63,368 nucleotides of DNA, taken from the NCBI GenBank assembly GCA_026415695.1, contig JAOAGP010000120.1, forward strand, positions 1 through 63,368. Reading direction: 5' to 3'. This document shows positions 54,597 to 63,368 of this stretch, piece by piece. Each line of letters begins with the position of its first letter. The first letter of the stretch is position 1. Source of the stretch: Thermodesulfovibrionales bacterium. GTDB taxonomy: Bacteria > Nitrospirota > Thermodesulfovibrionia > Thermodesulfovibrionales > Dissulfurispiraceae. A model generated the notes under the pieces. It searched no databases. It was given only the letters and a program-made list of their open reading frames with translations, and was not told where the DNA came from. A program made the translations under genes and the position numbers.

Positions 54597-56363
54597 TTAA
54601 GACATAATATCCTTTTGTATAATCTCTTTTGCAGAATTAAGGGTCTGCATAAAGAAATCCTTGTTGATAAAACCTGCTGATGATGGGGTTTGAAATATCC
54701 TTTCAGGTATCTCAAGATTGTCAAAAGAAAAGCCTTCTCTAATCTTAAAGGCATATTTTTCCTTTAGTATCTCTTTGCTTATGGATGTTAGTTCTTCTTG
54801 TGATAGATTAAAACCTGTCGTCTGCAGAGCCCTTAAAACAACCTCTGGTTTATAAATCTCCCTTGCAAAAAAGCATATCACAAGGCTTGATAGTATCTGC
54901 CTCCACTTTTCTTCAGATACAATCAAACTTGCAATCTCTTGTGCTGTAATCTCACTTGATGATAGAAGTTTTTTGTCCACCGAATAACCTGCATTATCTA
55001 AATGGCTATGTCTTGCACCAATTAGATATCCCACATGTGCTGATGGACCTGTGTGATATCCCGGCATCTCATTACCACCAAAGGATAAAGCAAAGTCCTT
55101 GCCACCATAGATTGAGGCAACATGCCTTACCCCTTTTGATAACGCTAAATAAAAATCGTTTGGCTGTTCAAGCAAAAGTCTCAGTGCCTCTTGGTAAGAT
55201 TTATAGTCTCCCCACTTAGGTATCACTCCCATCGTCTCTTTTTCTGTAATTATCCCCCTCTCAAACGCCTCTGTCATCCATGCAAACACAACCCCTGTAG
55301 TCATACAATCAAGTCCTGCATATTCTATCTTGTCTATGAGCATGAGCATACCCGGCACATCTGACCCGCCTAACATAGAACCTAATGCATAGATTAACTC
55401 GTAGTCATATCCAATCATTGTGGTCTTATAGAAATAAGGCTCATCACTATACGGCTCTCTAATTGCTGCAATGTGGATACATGCAACTGGACAATGAGCA
55501 CACGCAAGCCTTTTACCGAGGAAACCTTCCGCTATTGCCTCTCCTGATATCTTATCTGCCTTCTCAAAGCTACTCTGCTTTAGGTTTCTTGTAGGTAAAC
55601 CGTTTGATATGTTTAATGACGCAACATTTACAGGCGTGCCAATCTCATGATATTTTTTCATCAAAGCAGATTCGGTGGCTGATTTAAATATCTCGTCATA
55701 GACCTTGTTGTATTGGTTCGTATCAAAAACTGGCAATGATCTCTTCCCTGACACAACCACTGCCTTTAGATTTTTGCTTCCAAAGACCGCTCCTAACCCT
55801 AACCTCCCAAAGTGTCTGTATGTCTCAGTAGCTACACAGGCAAATGGAATAAGCCTCTCTCCTGCATGACCAATCCTTATAATAGTCCTAAAACCTGTTG
55901 AAGGCTCATTTTCCCTGATAAAATGCCCTGCACTTATACTGCTTTTGTTACCCCAAAGTGTCGTGGCGTCCCTGAAAAAGACCTTTCCGTCGTGGATCGC
56001 AATATAACAAGGTCTCTCGCTCTTGCCCTTTATAACTATAGCACCATATCCAGCCATCCGTATTGCAACAGCACTTCTGCCACCTGCATGGCTTTCGCCT
56101 AAATTACCAGTATGCGGTGACTTAAACATAGCGACCGTCTTTGATGCCAAAGGGAATAGCCCGTTTAAAGGACCTACAGCAAAGATAATCGGATTTTGAG
56201 GGTCAAAGGCGTCTATGCCTTGAGGACAGTTTTCTTTTAGCAGTTGTATAGCAACGCCAGCCCCTCCGATATATTTCTCAAAGAGGTCATGCCTATCCTC
56301 TTTGTAAAACCTTTTATTTGTGAGATCAATGTATAAAACCCTTGAATACTTTCTATCCAACAT
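54597..56363 (-). CDS. Aldehyde:ferredoxin oxidoreductase (tungsten/molybdopterin)
   Basis: AOR oxidises aldehydes to acids, reducing ferredoxin. The 588 residues are typical: tungstopterin-binding IKGKSERPCYIA and GEAIAEGFLGKRLACAHCPVACIH with the CxxCxxxC cluster motif; HSHLDNAGYSVD and a late cysteine (SSLVICFFAREIY) provide the fourth cluster ligand. Its start overlaps the 4Fe-4S protein by 11 bases. Substrates are broad in the family (acetaldehyde to aryl aldehydes). Confidence 0.94.
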   Translation of the reverse strand: MLDRKYSRVLYIDLTNKRFYKEDRHDLFEKYIGGAGVAIQLLKENCPQGIDAFDPQNPIIFAVGPLNGLFPLASKTVAMFKSPHTGNLGESHAGGRSAVAIRMAGYGAIVIKGKSERPCYIAIHDGKVFFRDATTLWGNKSSISAGHFIRENEPSTGFRTIIRIGHAGERLIPFACVATETYRHFGRLGLGAVFGSKNLKAVVVSGKRSLPVFDTNQYNKVYDEIFKSATESALMKKYHEIGTPVNVASLNISNGLPTRNLKQSSFEKADKISGEAIAEGFLGKRLACAHCPVACIHIAAIREPYSDEPYFYKTTMIGYDYELIYALGSMLGGSDVPGMLMLIDKIEYAGLDCMTTGVVFAWMTEAFERGIITEKETMGVIPKWGDYKSYQEALRLLLEQPNDFYLALSKGVRHVASIYGGKDFALSFGGNEMPGYHTGPSAHVGYLIGARHSHLDNAGYSVDKKLLSSSEITAQEIASLIVSEEKWRQILSSLVICFFAREIYKPEVVLRALQTTGFNLSQEELTSISKEILKEKYAFKIREGFSFDNLEIPERIFQTPSSAGFINKDFFMQTLNSAKEIIQKDIMS

Positions 56364-56784
56364 TATTATCTGCTCCTTTCATGTCCTTTTTATCTCCTTT
56401 AAGTTCAATCACACCATATGGGCAATACTTTGCACAATACCCACAATATCTACAAATCAACGGCTTGTTGTTGTCATCATCCCAAAATACAGCCTTTACA
56501 ATACATGACTTTACACAGTTACCACATCCTGTGCATTTTGATTTGTTGAGATTCACGCCTCCAGATTCTCTTACAATCAAGGCATCTTCTGGACAAGCCC
56601 TTGCACACGGTGGGTCATAACAGGCTATACATGTAACAACCATAAATCCTCTTTCCATCCCACCAGCTGAACGCACCTTAATACATGTCTTTGATAAACC
56701 CGCATCCTTATGTATCCTCGTGCATGCAAACATACAACTTTGACACCCTACACACTTGTCAGCATCTATTACCTCTAATCTCAT
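56353..56784 (-). CDS. Four-cluster-type ferredoxin subunit of the AOR operon
   Basis: A 143-residue electron-carrier with cysteine groups CVGCQSCMFACT, CIACYDPPCARACP, CTGCGNCVKSC and CRYCGYCAKYCP. It is like AOR small subunits (AorA/AorX). It starts an operon with AOR and sits under the promoter described at 56822-56849. Confidence 0.92.
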   Translation of the reverse strand: MRLEVIDADKCVGCQSCMFACTRIHKDAGLSKTCIKVRSAGGMERGFMVVTCIACYDPPCARACPEDALIVRESGGVNLNKSKCTGCGNCVKSCIVKAVFWDDDNNKPLICRYCGYCAKYCPYGVIELKGDKKDMKGADNNVG

Positions 56785-56814
56785 CTTATCTTCTCCTTTT
56801 GATATTTAATACAA

Positions 56815-56833
56815 TACTGTTATTATAACAGTA
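56815..56833. promoter_or_regulatory. 19-bp operator-like palindrome over the AOR-operon -10
   Basis: TACTGTTA-TTA-TAACAGTA is a perfect inverted repeat (8-bp arms). It overlaps a TATAAT -10 (56822-56827, minus strand). A half-site copy TTTACTGTA is at 56862-56870. This is the geometry of a repressor operator. The binding protein is not identified. Confidence 0.6.
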
Positions 56834-56849
56834 AAATACATTTTGTTAA
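56822..56849 (-). promoter_or_regulatory. Sigma-70 promoter of the ferredoxin-AOR operon
   Basis: On the minus strand TTAACA (56849-56844) is followed by 16 bases and then a perfect TATAAT (56827-56822). The operon start codon is about 38 bases downstream, after AAAAGGAGA. Confidence 0.65.
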
Positions 56850-56967
56850 GAAACAATAATTTTACTGTATCTTTAAATATTATTACAAAATCCACTTGAA
56901 TTAATCTCTGTAAAAGAGTTAATTTATTGCTTATATATTTAAATAAACCACAGGGGGTTATTCTATT

Positions 56968-58062
56968 ATGCAAGAGGTATCTGAAGCAGGTTTAATGACC
57001 TTATTAAGCGGTTTTGTTATCGGGATCCTATTTGGTTTTGTCATTCAGCGAGGAAGGTTTTGTATGAATTCTGCCTTTAGGGATGTTATTTTTGTCCAAG
57101 ATGTGACATTTATAAGGGCATATCTCTTAGCACTATTAATCGCAATTGTTGGTGCAAATCTCATGGAGGATTTAGGGGTATTTGGTGAGATGGGGTTAAG
57201 AAGACAATCCTTCAATATTATTGCAAACATAGTAGGTGGCTATCTTTTCGGAATTGGTATGGTCTTAGTGGGTGGTTGTGGTAGCGGTGTTATTTACAGG
57301 ATTGGAGAAGGGTATGTTTCTGCAATTGTTGGCACACTTGGATTTGCATGTTCATTAGTTGCAACCATACATGGTCCTCTTAAACCTATTTCGTCTGCCT
57401 TAAAGAGTTTTAAGGTAAGTATTGGCAGTGGAGATGATGCCATTTCTAATCCTGCCTTGTGGGATCTCTTTGGTGGAGGCATAACACTAAAATGGCTTAT
57501 CATTGCAATCATATCAGCCATTATCATACCATTTGTTCTAAAAGGTAATCCCTTTGGCAAAGGACCAAAAAAGGGCTATTCTTGGTCTCTAACTGGCTTT
57601 TTACTAGGTATTATACTCATTTTAGCACTTTGGTCATCATTTTATTGGGGAGGACAAACAAGGGGACTTTCTGCTGCCGGACCTACTGCTGAGGCATTCC
57701 TTGCACTTATACTTGGCAATAGTATGGCACGATTTGACCCTATGTTTGATTTTTGGGGCATATTTCAAGCATCTTGGAGTGCTTTGTATATAATAGGGAT
57801 CCCTATTGGTGCATACATCAGTGCAAGGGGATTAGGTGAGTTTAAGTTTCAGGTCCCTCCTGCAAATGAGGTTATCCGTGTGTTTTTAGGTAGCCTTGTT
57901 ATGGGTTTTGGAGCTGCAACAGCAGGGGGTTGTACTGTTGGTCATGCACTTACTGGAGTAACATCCCTTGCCCTTGCAAGTATTGTTTCAACAATCTTCA
58001 TCATACTCGGTAATTGGACTATGGTTTATTTTCTGTTTATAAAGCCTATGCAAGATGAATAA
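56968..58062 (+). CDS. YeeE/YedE-family sulfur (thiosulfate-type) membrane transporter
   Basis: A 364-residue polytopic membrane protein with two YeeE/YedE repeats. Conserved Cys stretches QRGRFCMNSAFRDV, VGGCGSGVIYRIGEG and AGGCTVGHALTGV are those used to hand sulfur across the membrane in TsuA-type transporters. The substrate is probably thiosulfate or another sulfane. Divergent from the AOR operon; starts after CAGGGGG. Confidence 0.9.
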   Translation: MQEVSEAGLMTLLSGFVIGILFGFVIQRGRFCMNSAFRDVIFVQDVTFIRAYLLALLIAIVGANLMEDLGVFGEMGLRRQSFNIIANIVGGYLFGIGMVLVGGCGSGVIYRIGEGYVSAIVGTLGFACSLVATIHGPLKPISSALKSFKVSIGSGDDAISNPALWDLFGGGITLKWLIIAIISAIIIPFVLKGNPFGKGPKKGYSWSLTGFLLGIILILALWSSFYWGGQTRGLSAAGPTAEAFLALILGNSMARFDPMFDFWGIFQASWSALYIIGIPIGAYISARGLGEFKFQVPPANEVIRVFLGSLVMGFGAATAGGCTVGHALTGVTSLALASIVSTIFIILGNWTMVYFLFIKPMQDE

Positions 58063-58067
58063 AATCC

Positions 58068-58099
58068 TTAACCCAAAGGCAGATATGCCTTTGGGTTAA
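58068..58099. terminator. Palindromic hairpin shared by yedE and tsaD ends
   Basis: A perfect 14-bp inverted repeat (58068-58081 with 58086-58099) around GATA contains the tsaD stop codon, and follows the transporter gene. T-run is weak on both sides. Confidence 0.7.
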
Positions 58100-59075
58100 A
58101 ATCCAATTCACTCGTCCTTCCTTGTAGTATCTCATGATAACCAACCACTGCAATCATCGCACCATTGTCAGTGCATAAATAAGGAGGGGGAAAAAAGATA
58201 TTGATATCATGCTGGTTACCAAATGATAAAGCCCTTTGACGAAGTTCTCTATTAGCAGCAACCCCACCACTTATTACAACCTCTTTAATACCAGTTGTTT
58301 TAACTGCCCATTCGATCTTTTTAATCAAAACATCTATGATTGCACGCTGAAAGGAGGCAGATATGTCTTTGATTATAGATGCTGATAATCCGTCTGTTTG
58401 TCCTTTCTCTGTGATAAGTCTTTTTACAGCGGTCTTGATGCCACTGAAGCTAAAATTGAAGGTATCTGGAAGGTAGGCTCTCGGAAGTTCAAAGGCGTAG
58501 CTGTTGCCCTCTTTTGAAAGGATGTCAATCCTTGGACCGCCCGGATATCCCAACCCAAGCATCTTTGCAACCTTATCGTAGGCCTCGCCAGCCGCATCAT
58601 CTAATGTCTTTCCCATCTCCACAACATCTGTGTGCGAATTCACACGATACAAGCTCGTATGCCCACCAGAGACTACAAGACAGATAAAAGGGAAAGAGGG
58701 TTTTGTATCTGTTAAAAAGATTGCATTTATATGCCCTAAAAGGTGATTCACTGTAACTATCTTTTTGTTAAAACAATAGCATATTGCCTTTACAAAGCAA
58801 CAGCCAACTAACAGTGAACCAATAAGTCCTGGTCCGTAACAAACTGCAACTGCATCAATGTCGTTTTGGCTGACACCAGCCTTATCCAATGATGATTGAA
58901 CTACTGGGATGATGTTTTCTAAATGCCTTCTTGATGCTAATTCAGGGACAATACCGCCGTATCTTTGATGGATCTCTTCTTGGGATGACACTACATTTGA
59001 GAGTATCCGATATCCATCCTCCACTACAGATGAGGAGGTATCATCACAAGATGTATCTATTCCCAATATTAGCAT
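58068..59075 (-). CDS. tsaD: tRNA t6A threonylcarbamoyltransferase TsaD
   Basis: TsaD (Gcp/Kae1 family) transfers threonylcarbamoyl to adenosine-37 of ANN-decoding tRNAs. The 335 residues have the metal histidines in VNHLLGHINAI, the ATP-binding VSGGHTSLY, and FSFSGIKTAVKR. It partners TsaE (26828). It is the last of a minus-strand group rpoD-resB-ccsA-tsaD. Confidence 0.97.
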   Translation of the reverse strand: MLILGIDTSCDDTSSSVVEDGYRILSNVVSSQEEIHQRYGGIVPELASRRHLENIIPVVQSSLDKAGVSQNDIDAVAVCYGPGLIGSLLVGCCFVKAICYCFNKKIVTVNHLLGHINAIFLTDTKPSFPFICLVVSGGHTSLYRVNSHTDVVEMGKTLDDAAGEAYDKVAKMLGLGYPGGPRIDILSKEGNSYAFELPRAYLPDTFNFSFSGIKTAVKRLITEKGQTDGLSASIIKDISASFQRAIIDVLIKKIEWAVKTTGIKEVVISGGVAANRELRQRALSFGNQHDINIFFPPPYLCTDNGAMIAVVGYHEILQGRTSELDFNPKAYLPLG

Positions 59076-59090
59076 AGACTTTAGTAAGAT

Positions 59091-60176
59091 TTACATTGAG
59101 CCGTAAGAGTGTAGCCCACTTAAAAGCAGATTTACTCCAAGATATGTAAAAATAGTGGAAACAAAACCTAATAAGGCTATAAGCGCGGTCTTAACCCCAC
59201 GCCATCCCCTTAACAGTCTTGCATGAAGATAAAATGCATAGATGAACCATGTGATAAGTGACCATGTCTCTTTGGGGTCCCAACTCCAATATCTTCCCCA
59301 AGCCTGATCAGCCCATACCGCACCAAAGATTAGCCCTCCTAATGTAAAGACTGGAAATCCTACTGCTATTGACTTGTATGTCAGTTCATCCAGAGTATCA
59401 GGTGTGATATTAAATGCCTCTATTATCTTTTTTAACTCAATTCCATATCTCCAAACTAATGCCATCAATACTACTGCGATAATGCTACTTATCAAAACAA
59501 TAGAAAAAGAATCATTTCTAAAGGATGCCTTAAATAGATAACTCTTTAAAAACACCTTGTGAGACATCCCTGCTACCTTGAATAAGACAAAATCAAGCCC
59601 CATTGCAATAATTACCACTAAAAAGATTCCAAGAACCGTTGTCCATATAAAATATGATTTAGACCTCTTTGAATCAGACACAGAAGATAGATACATCAAT
59701 GCTGTTGCAAAGGAAATAGCAAATGCGGCGTAGGCTATAAAACTCATCGTAACATGAGCCAAAAGCCAATTACTTTGTAAAGCAGGCACAAGGGGATGTA
59801 TCTCTTTAGACATGCCAGATATATCAATGAATGCCAAAGCCATACCTGCAATGGGGGTTACAAAGGCACCAAGAGACTTGTTTTTAAACCTAAACTCAAT
59901 AATCAGATAGCCAAGTATTAGACACCATACAAAAAATACAATGGATTCGTAAAGGTTTGTCAAAGGCACAGCCCTTATGATGCCTAAACCCTCTATCTGA
60001 GAAAATTCATACCATCTAACAAAAAATGATATGGTGTGGGCAACAAAACCAATTACAGTAAACAAGGTGGCTATCCACCCGATAGCATTCTTTTTAAAGA
60101 CAAAATGCGTTATGTATAAAACCATGGCAAGAATGTACATTATTGAGGCTATTCCAAAAAGGGTTGAATTATCCAT
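59091..60176 (-). CDS. ccsA: Cytochrome c biogenesis protein CcsA/ResC
   Basis: A 361-residue, eight-or-more-helix membrane protein with the heme-handling tryptophan-rich motif (WGRYWSWDPKETWSLITW). With ResB it forms the system II cytochrome c synthase that carries heme to apocytochromes outside. It starts two bases after resB ends, in the same operon. Confidence 0.95.
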   Translation of the reverse strand: MDNSTLFGIASIMYILAMVLYITHFVFKKNAIGWIATLFTVIGFVAHTISFFVRWYEFSQIEGLGIIRAVPLTNLYESIVFFVWCLILGYLIIEFRFKNKSLGAFVTPIAGMALAFIDISGMSKEIHPLVPALQSNWLLAHVTMSFIAYAAFAISFATALMYLSSVSDSKRSKSYFIWTTVLGIFLVVIIAMGLDFVLFKVAGMSHKVFLKSYLFKASFRNDSFSIVLISSIIAVVLMALVWRYGIELKKIIEAFNITPDTLDELTYKSIAVGFPVFTLGGLIFGAVWADQAWGRYWSWDPKETWSLITWFIYAFYLHARLLRGWRGVKTALIALLGFVSTIFTYLGVNLLLSGLHSYGSM

Positions 60177-60178
60177 CC

Positions 60179-61603
60179 TTAATTACTCCTTGTCATATTA
60201 TCCCTTAAATCCGTAAAAGCAAGGATATTTATCATCTTATTTTCAAGGGATGCCTTGTATTTGTTAGAATTGGCTCCAACAATAACCTCTGATTTATTAC
60301 CTTTTTGTCTTATCAATACCCAAACCTTCTGATGATTCAAGAAAAAAGACATAAAAAGCCCGATTGTCATGAGCAAACAGGCAAGATAAACAAGCCATAC
60401 GCCAGGATCCTTTCTGACTTGTAATCCTGTATATTGTGAACCCCACAGGTCAACAAATTCAATCGTTGCAAACTTAGTCTGCCATGTCTGTGGATATCTC
60501 TTTAATATCCATTGCCTATCTATCAAGCGGTTACCTTCAAAAAACTCAAGCATCACCGCAGGATTGTTCATAGAGTCGGCATAGTTAAACAGCCTCCCAG
60601 ATTCATCCATCCCTAATGCAGGTGCAAAGTCCGATATCTTTACCGTTATGTTAGAATTTGGCAGATTAAACCTCTCATTAAATAACGCCTCAATCATAAC
60701 CACCTTGTCTTTTTCAGTTTTTACATTGAGTCTAAAAACAGAATTTACAGTGGGAGAAAATCCATAACTTGACTGATAAAAGGTTATACCTTTGTATTTC
60801 AGAGGAGAATTTACCCCTATCTCCTTTTTTAGAACCTCTTTGCCGTTTTCTAATATCGTAATAAGACTTTTATATGATTTAGGGGTATCGGTTCCTTGAT
60901 AAAAAGTTACCTCAAAATCATCACATCTTATCTCAAAGTCTAAAGGGATTTCTTTACCATTTGGCAAGTAAACAACAGAACTACTTGTCCCTTCAAGAAG
61001 GTTTAAATAACCGTTAAAACCCTTAAATGTCCCAATCAACACACCTAAAAAAAGGACAATAATGCTAATATGCGTAATATAGACCCCCAACCTACCGTAT
61101 CTTCCCTTTTCTGCAATCAATTGAATGCTATCGGAGTTTTTATATTCTTGTGGATTAAAACCAGATTTCTTGAGAGCATTGCTCAATAGGTCTGTACAAT
61201 CAGCCACTTTTTTATCAACAGTCCTTGAAATCTTAATTGGCATTGATTGGATAACATCTTCACCAACTGGTTTGATAGGCTCTTTTACTATCTTGATAAT
61301 AGAGGGGAGTCTTTCTATAGAACAGACTATAAGGTTTGTAGCAAATAAAAAAAGTAGAGAGATAAACCACCAAGACTTATACATACTGTCTAAACCGACA
61401 GCATGTATAAGCCTGTATATATCAGGGGCAAAGTCAGAACCAAATAACCTTGTAAGTAGTTTTATATTTTTTTCTGCATCTACATTTTGCTCAATAACAG
61501 TGCCGAATATAGACAAAACACATATAACTGAAAAGACTACAATAGCAAGTTTGATTGAGGCAAAAAAATCCCAAATTCTGTCAATCAGACCCTTTTTTGT
61601 CAT
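60179..61603 (-). CDS. resB: Cytochrome c biogenesis protein ResB
   Basis: A 474-residue membrane protein of the ResB/Ccs1 type: N-terminal transmembrane pair (LAIVVFSVICVLSIFGTVIEQN; SWWFISLLFLFATNLIVCSIERL), a large outer domain (about 150-385), and a final helix (PGVWLVYLACLLMTIGLFMSFFL-type). Partner of CcsA. Its start overlaps the rpoD stop by one base, an unusual coupling of a sigma factor with cytochrome assembly. Confidence 0.95.
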   Translation of the reverse strand: MTKKGLIDRIWDFFASIKLAIVVFSVICVLSIFGTVIEQNVDAEKNIKLLTRLFGSDFAPDIYRLIHAVGLDSMYKSWWFISLLFLFATNLIVCSIERLPSIIKIVKEPIKPVGEDVIQSMPIKISRTVDKKVADCTDLLSNALKKSGFNPQEYKNSDSIQLIAEKGRYGRLGVYITHISIIVLFLGVLIGTFKGFNGYLNLLEGTSSSVVYLPNGKEIPLDFEIRCDDFEVTFYQGTDTPKSYKSLITILENGKEVLKKEIGVNSPLKYKGITFYQSSYGFSPTVNSVFRLNVKTEKDKVVMIEALFNERFNLPNSNITVKISDFAPALGMDESGRLFNYADSMNNPAVMLEFFEGNRLIDRQWILKRYPQTWQTKFATIEFVDLWGSQYTGLQVRKDPGVWLVYLACLLMTIGLFMSFFLNHQKVWVLIRQKGNKSEVIVGANSNKYKASLENKMINILAFTDLRDNMTRSN

Positions 61604-63036
61604 TAAGTGGTTAGGATCTTTAATGCCTTCATACGACTTGGATGTTTTAATTTTCTCAAGGCCTTTGCCTCAATCTGTCTGACCCTTTCACGGGTTATAG
61701 ACAAATGTCTTCCCACCTCCTCAAGGGTGTGGTCTCTGTCAACCCCTATTCCAAACCTCATCCTAATTACCGTCTCTTCCTTTTGGGTGAGTGTTTTTAA
61801 CACCTTCTGGATGTGTTCAGATATCTCTATCCTTTCAGAATCATTGTAAGGAGATGGGCTTGACTTATCACCAATAAAGTCTTCAAGCTCGGTATCTTCA
61901 TCACCTATAGGTGTCTGTAATGCTATTGGATCTTGTATTGCCCTAAAGACTTCCTCAACCTTTCTGACCGGCACATCAAGTTTTTTTGCAATCTCTTCGT
62001 TTAATGGTTCTCTTCCGAGTTGTTGGGTAAGCTCTCTTGATGCCTTGGTAACCCTATTATAAAACTCCATCATGTGAACAGGCACACGGATGGTTTTTGT
62101 TTGGTCAATAAGCGCCCTTGTAATTGCCTGCCGTATCCACCATGTTGCATAGGTGCTGAATTTAAAGCCCTTCTCATATTTAAACTTATCAACTGCCTTC
62201 ATTAGCCCAATATTACCTTCTTGTATCAAATCTAAAAGTGGAAGTCCTCTACCTACATAATTTTTAGCAATATTAACCACTAATCTTAGATTCCTTGTTA
62301 TCAACTCCTCTTTAGCACCGTCTAAAAGATGCTTTGCCTTCATTATCTTTTCCCACTTCTCTAACAGGGCTTCTACCTTTATCCCAGTTTCCGACTCAAC
62401 CTTTTTGAAATCACTCTGTACTTCTTTATAAATCTGCTCAAGGTTTTTTGTTTGTTGCCCCTTTTTCTTCTTTTCGTTTATGTAGTTTCTAAACTGCTTC
62501 AAGGATGTTACGCCATATTTTTTATATTTCAGAAGTTTCTGATTTGATAACTCAATTAGTTTTACAAGTTCCTCTAATCTGTTTATTGTTTTATACAATG
62601 CATCATCTGCCTTTTCTTCCTCTGTAATAAACTCACTTTCCTCTGAGTCAATCTGCGCCTTAATCTTCTCATAAAGTGCGAGGTTTGTGATGGTATTTTT
62701 TATAATGTCTCTTCCTTCTTCAAGCTTCTTTGCTAAGTCGGTCTCTTCAATCTTTGTTAAGATTGAGATATCCCCCATAGAATTAAAATATGCCTGAACT
62801 AAATCTTCAGTCCTTTCATGCTCTTCTATTTCCTCTTCAACCTCTTCTCCAAGGTCCAACACTTCTTCACCATCAACAACCTTTACTCCCATATCACTTA
62901 ATACATCCATCAAGTCCTCTATCTCATCTGGTGAGTAAAATTCAGAAGGCAAGGCATCATTTAGTTCGTCATATGTCAAAACTCCCCTTCTTTTTCCCAA
63001 AGTTACAATTTCTTCAAAAATATCTCTTTCTTTCAT
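61603..63036 (-). CDS. rpoD: Primary sigma factor RpoD
   Basis: A 477-residue sigma-70: region 1.1 (about 1-80), 1.2 ([13 protein letters not shown]), 2 ([37 protein letters not shown]-type core with the -10 recognition helix), 3 and 4.2 ([27 protein letters not shown]). It is shorter than E. coli RpoD, without the long non-conserved insertion, as usual outside Gammaproteobacteria. It is the first gene of the operon; AAAGAGGTAAAG precedes the start. Confidence 0.97.
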   Translation of the reverse strand: MKERDIFEEIVTLGKRRGVLTYDELNDALPSEFYSPDEIEDLMDVLSDMGVKVVDGEEVLDLGEEVEEEIEEHERTEDLVQAYFNSMGDISILTKIEETDLAKKLEEGRDIIKNTITNLALYEKIKAQIDSEESEFITEEEKADDALYKTINRLEELVKLIELSNQKLLKYKKYGVTSLKQFRNYINEKKKKGQQTKNLEQIYKEVQSDFKKVESETGIKVEALLEKWEKIMKAKHLLDGAKEELITRNLRLVVNIAKNYVGRGLPLLDLIQEGNIGLMKAVDKFKYEKGFKFSTYATWWIRQAITRALIDQTKTIRVPVHMMEFYNRVTKASRELTQQLGREPLNEEIAKKLDVPVRKVEEVFRAIQDPIALQTPIGDEDTELEDFIGDKSSPSPYNDSERIEISEHIQKVLKTLTQKEETVIRMRFGIGVDRDHTLEEVGRHLSITRERVRQIEAKALRKLKHPSRMKALKILTT

Positions 63037-63242
63037 AAAACTCTTTACCTCTTTATTAAATTAGTTTTATAGAAAAACATAATAATTATCGGGAATATTC
63101 TGAAATGGTTCATTTAAAACAAGATGAAACATTTTACAAGATTATCTATCTAAAGGCAGCATCAAGTAGTTTTTTAAATCAAACAACATGTATATTTATG
63201 AATCACATTTATAAATTTCAATCACTTAAAAAAACAATAAAA
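63037..63242. other. Intergenic region between rpoD and 5S rRNA
   Basis: About 200 A/T-rich bases with no supported gene. On the minus strand, 5S rRNA is followed by TTTTATTGTTTTTTTAAG (63225-63242), a T-rich end that fits termination of the rRNA operon. Confidence 0.4.
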
Positions 63243-63358
63243 GCTGGCGGTTACCTACTTTCCCATGACCTTGCGGTCATAGTATCATTGGCCTCAGGGA
63301 GCTTAACTGCCGTGTTCGGAATGGGAACGGGTGTTGCCTCCCTAGTATTACCACCAGC
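63243..63358 (-). rRNA. rrf: 5S ribosomal RNA
   Basis: The minus strand reads GCTGGTGGTAATACTAGGG at its 5' end, CCGTTCCCATTCCGAACACGG in the loop A/B region, and CAAGGTCATGGGAAAGTAGG near helix IV, ending GTAACCGCCAGC; ends pair over about 8 bases. 23S rRNA is expected just beyond the right edge. Confidence 0.95.
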
Positions 63359-63368
63359 AATCCTTATG

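Noticed and set aside
1-63358. CRISPR array, transposase, prophage or integron
   Set aside because: No regularly spaced repeats, no transposase or integrase frames, and gene order looks like ordinary chromosome.

Overview
The window reads as one continuous piece of chromosome from a low-GC, anaerobic, Gram-negative bacterium. Evidence for that lifestyle is the lipoprotein and Tat-exported enzymes, system II (ResB/CcsA) cytochrome c maturation, two selenocysteine formate dehydrogenases, a tungsten-type aldehyde:ferredoxin oxidoreductase, a Wood-Ljungdahl-type methyltetrahydrofolate methyltransferase and many ferredoxin-like proteins. A Nitrospirota (Thermodesulfovibrio-like) or Desulfobacterota-type host would fit, but the sequence alone does not decide this. 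I see no prophage, insertion sequence or CRISPR array.

Layout. 1-1.2 kb: 5' part of a DUF2325 gene with a Fur-type operator, then a Fur-family regulator. 1.2-7.5 kb: proB, a SagB-like nitroreductase, a B12-binding protein carrying the light-sensor motif W-x9-EH, a PAS histidine kinase, an unknown helical protein, ispF, a site-2 protease and an rRNA methyltransferase. 7.5-10.9 kb (minus): lysine operon lysA-dapF-PilZ-dapA and tRNA-Ser. 10.9-18.4 kb (minus): a GT-C/PMT glycosyltransferase fusion, a GT2, cysM and an active/inactive M16 peptidase pair. 18.6-33 kb: mostly housekeeping genes (UbiA, CCA enzyme, tsaE, nadK, pyrE, tRNA-Pro, radA, pepA) with a 27-residue basic protein and a candidate C-rich small RNA. 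33.1-38.7 kb: moeA and a NuoF/HydB-like plus NuoG-like pair. 39-49.2 kb: CBS and ACT proteins, a NtrC-type regulator with a selenocysteine NuoG-type formate dehydrogenase, and a divergent Tat-exported selenocysteine formate dehydrogenase with its Fe-S and cytochrome b subunits. 49.4-56.8 kb: iorB, a doubled paaK-ACT cassette, an AcsE-like methyltransferase and an AOR-ferredoxin operon. 57-63.4 kb: a YeeE/YedE transporter, tsaD, ccsA, resB, rpoD and 5S rRNA at the right edge.

How it fits together. Formate can be oxidised outside the membrane by the exported FDH (electrons to quinone through the b-type subunit) and inside by the soluble FDH, which probably pairs with the NuoF/NuoG-like proteins for NAD(P)H or ferredoxin exchange; MoeA supplies molybdenum cofactor and AcsE feeds C1 metabolism. 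The iorB-paaK-ACT and AOR genes suggest interconversion of aryl 2-oxo acids, aryl-CoA esters, acids and aldehydes. The most unusual items are the B12 photoreceptor-like signalling cluster, the two UGA-decoded FDHs flanking a sigma-54 activator, a catalytically stripped NuoG-like subunit, the promoter-terminator-bounded C-rich RNA at about 20.3 kb, and a 19-bp operator over the AOR promoter.
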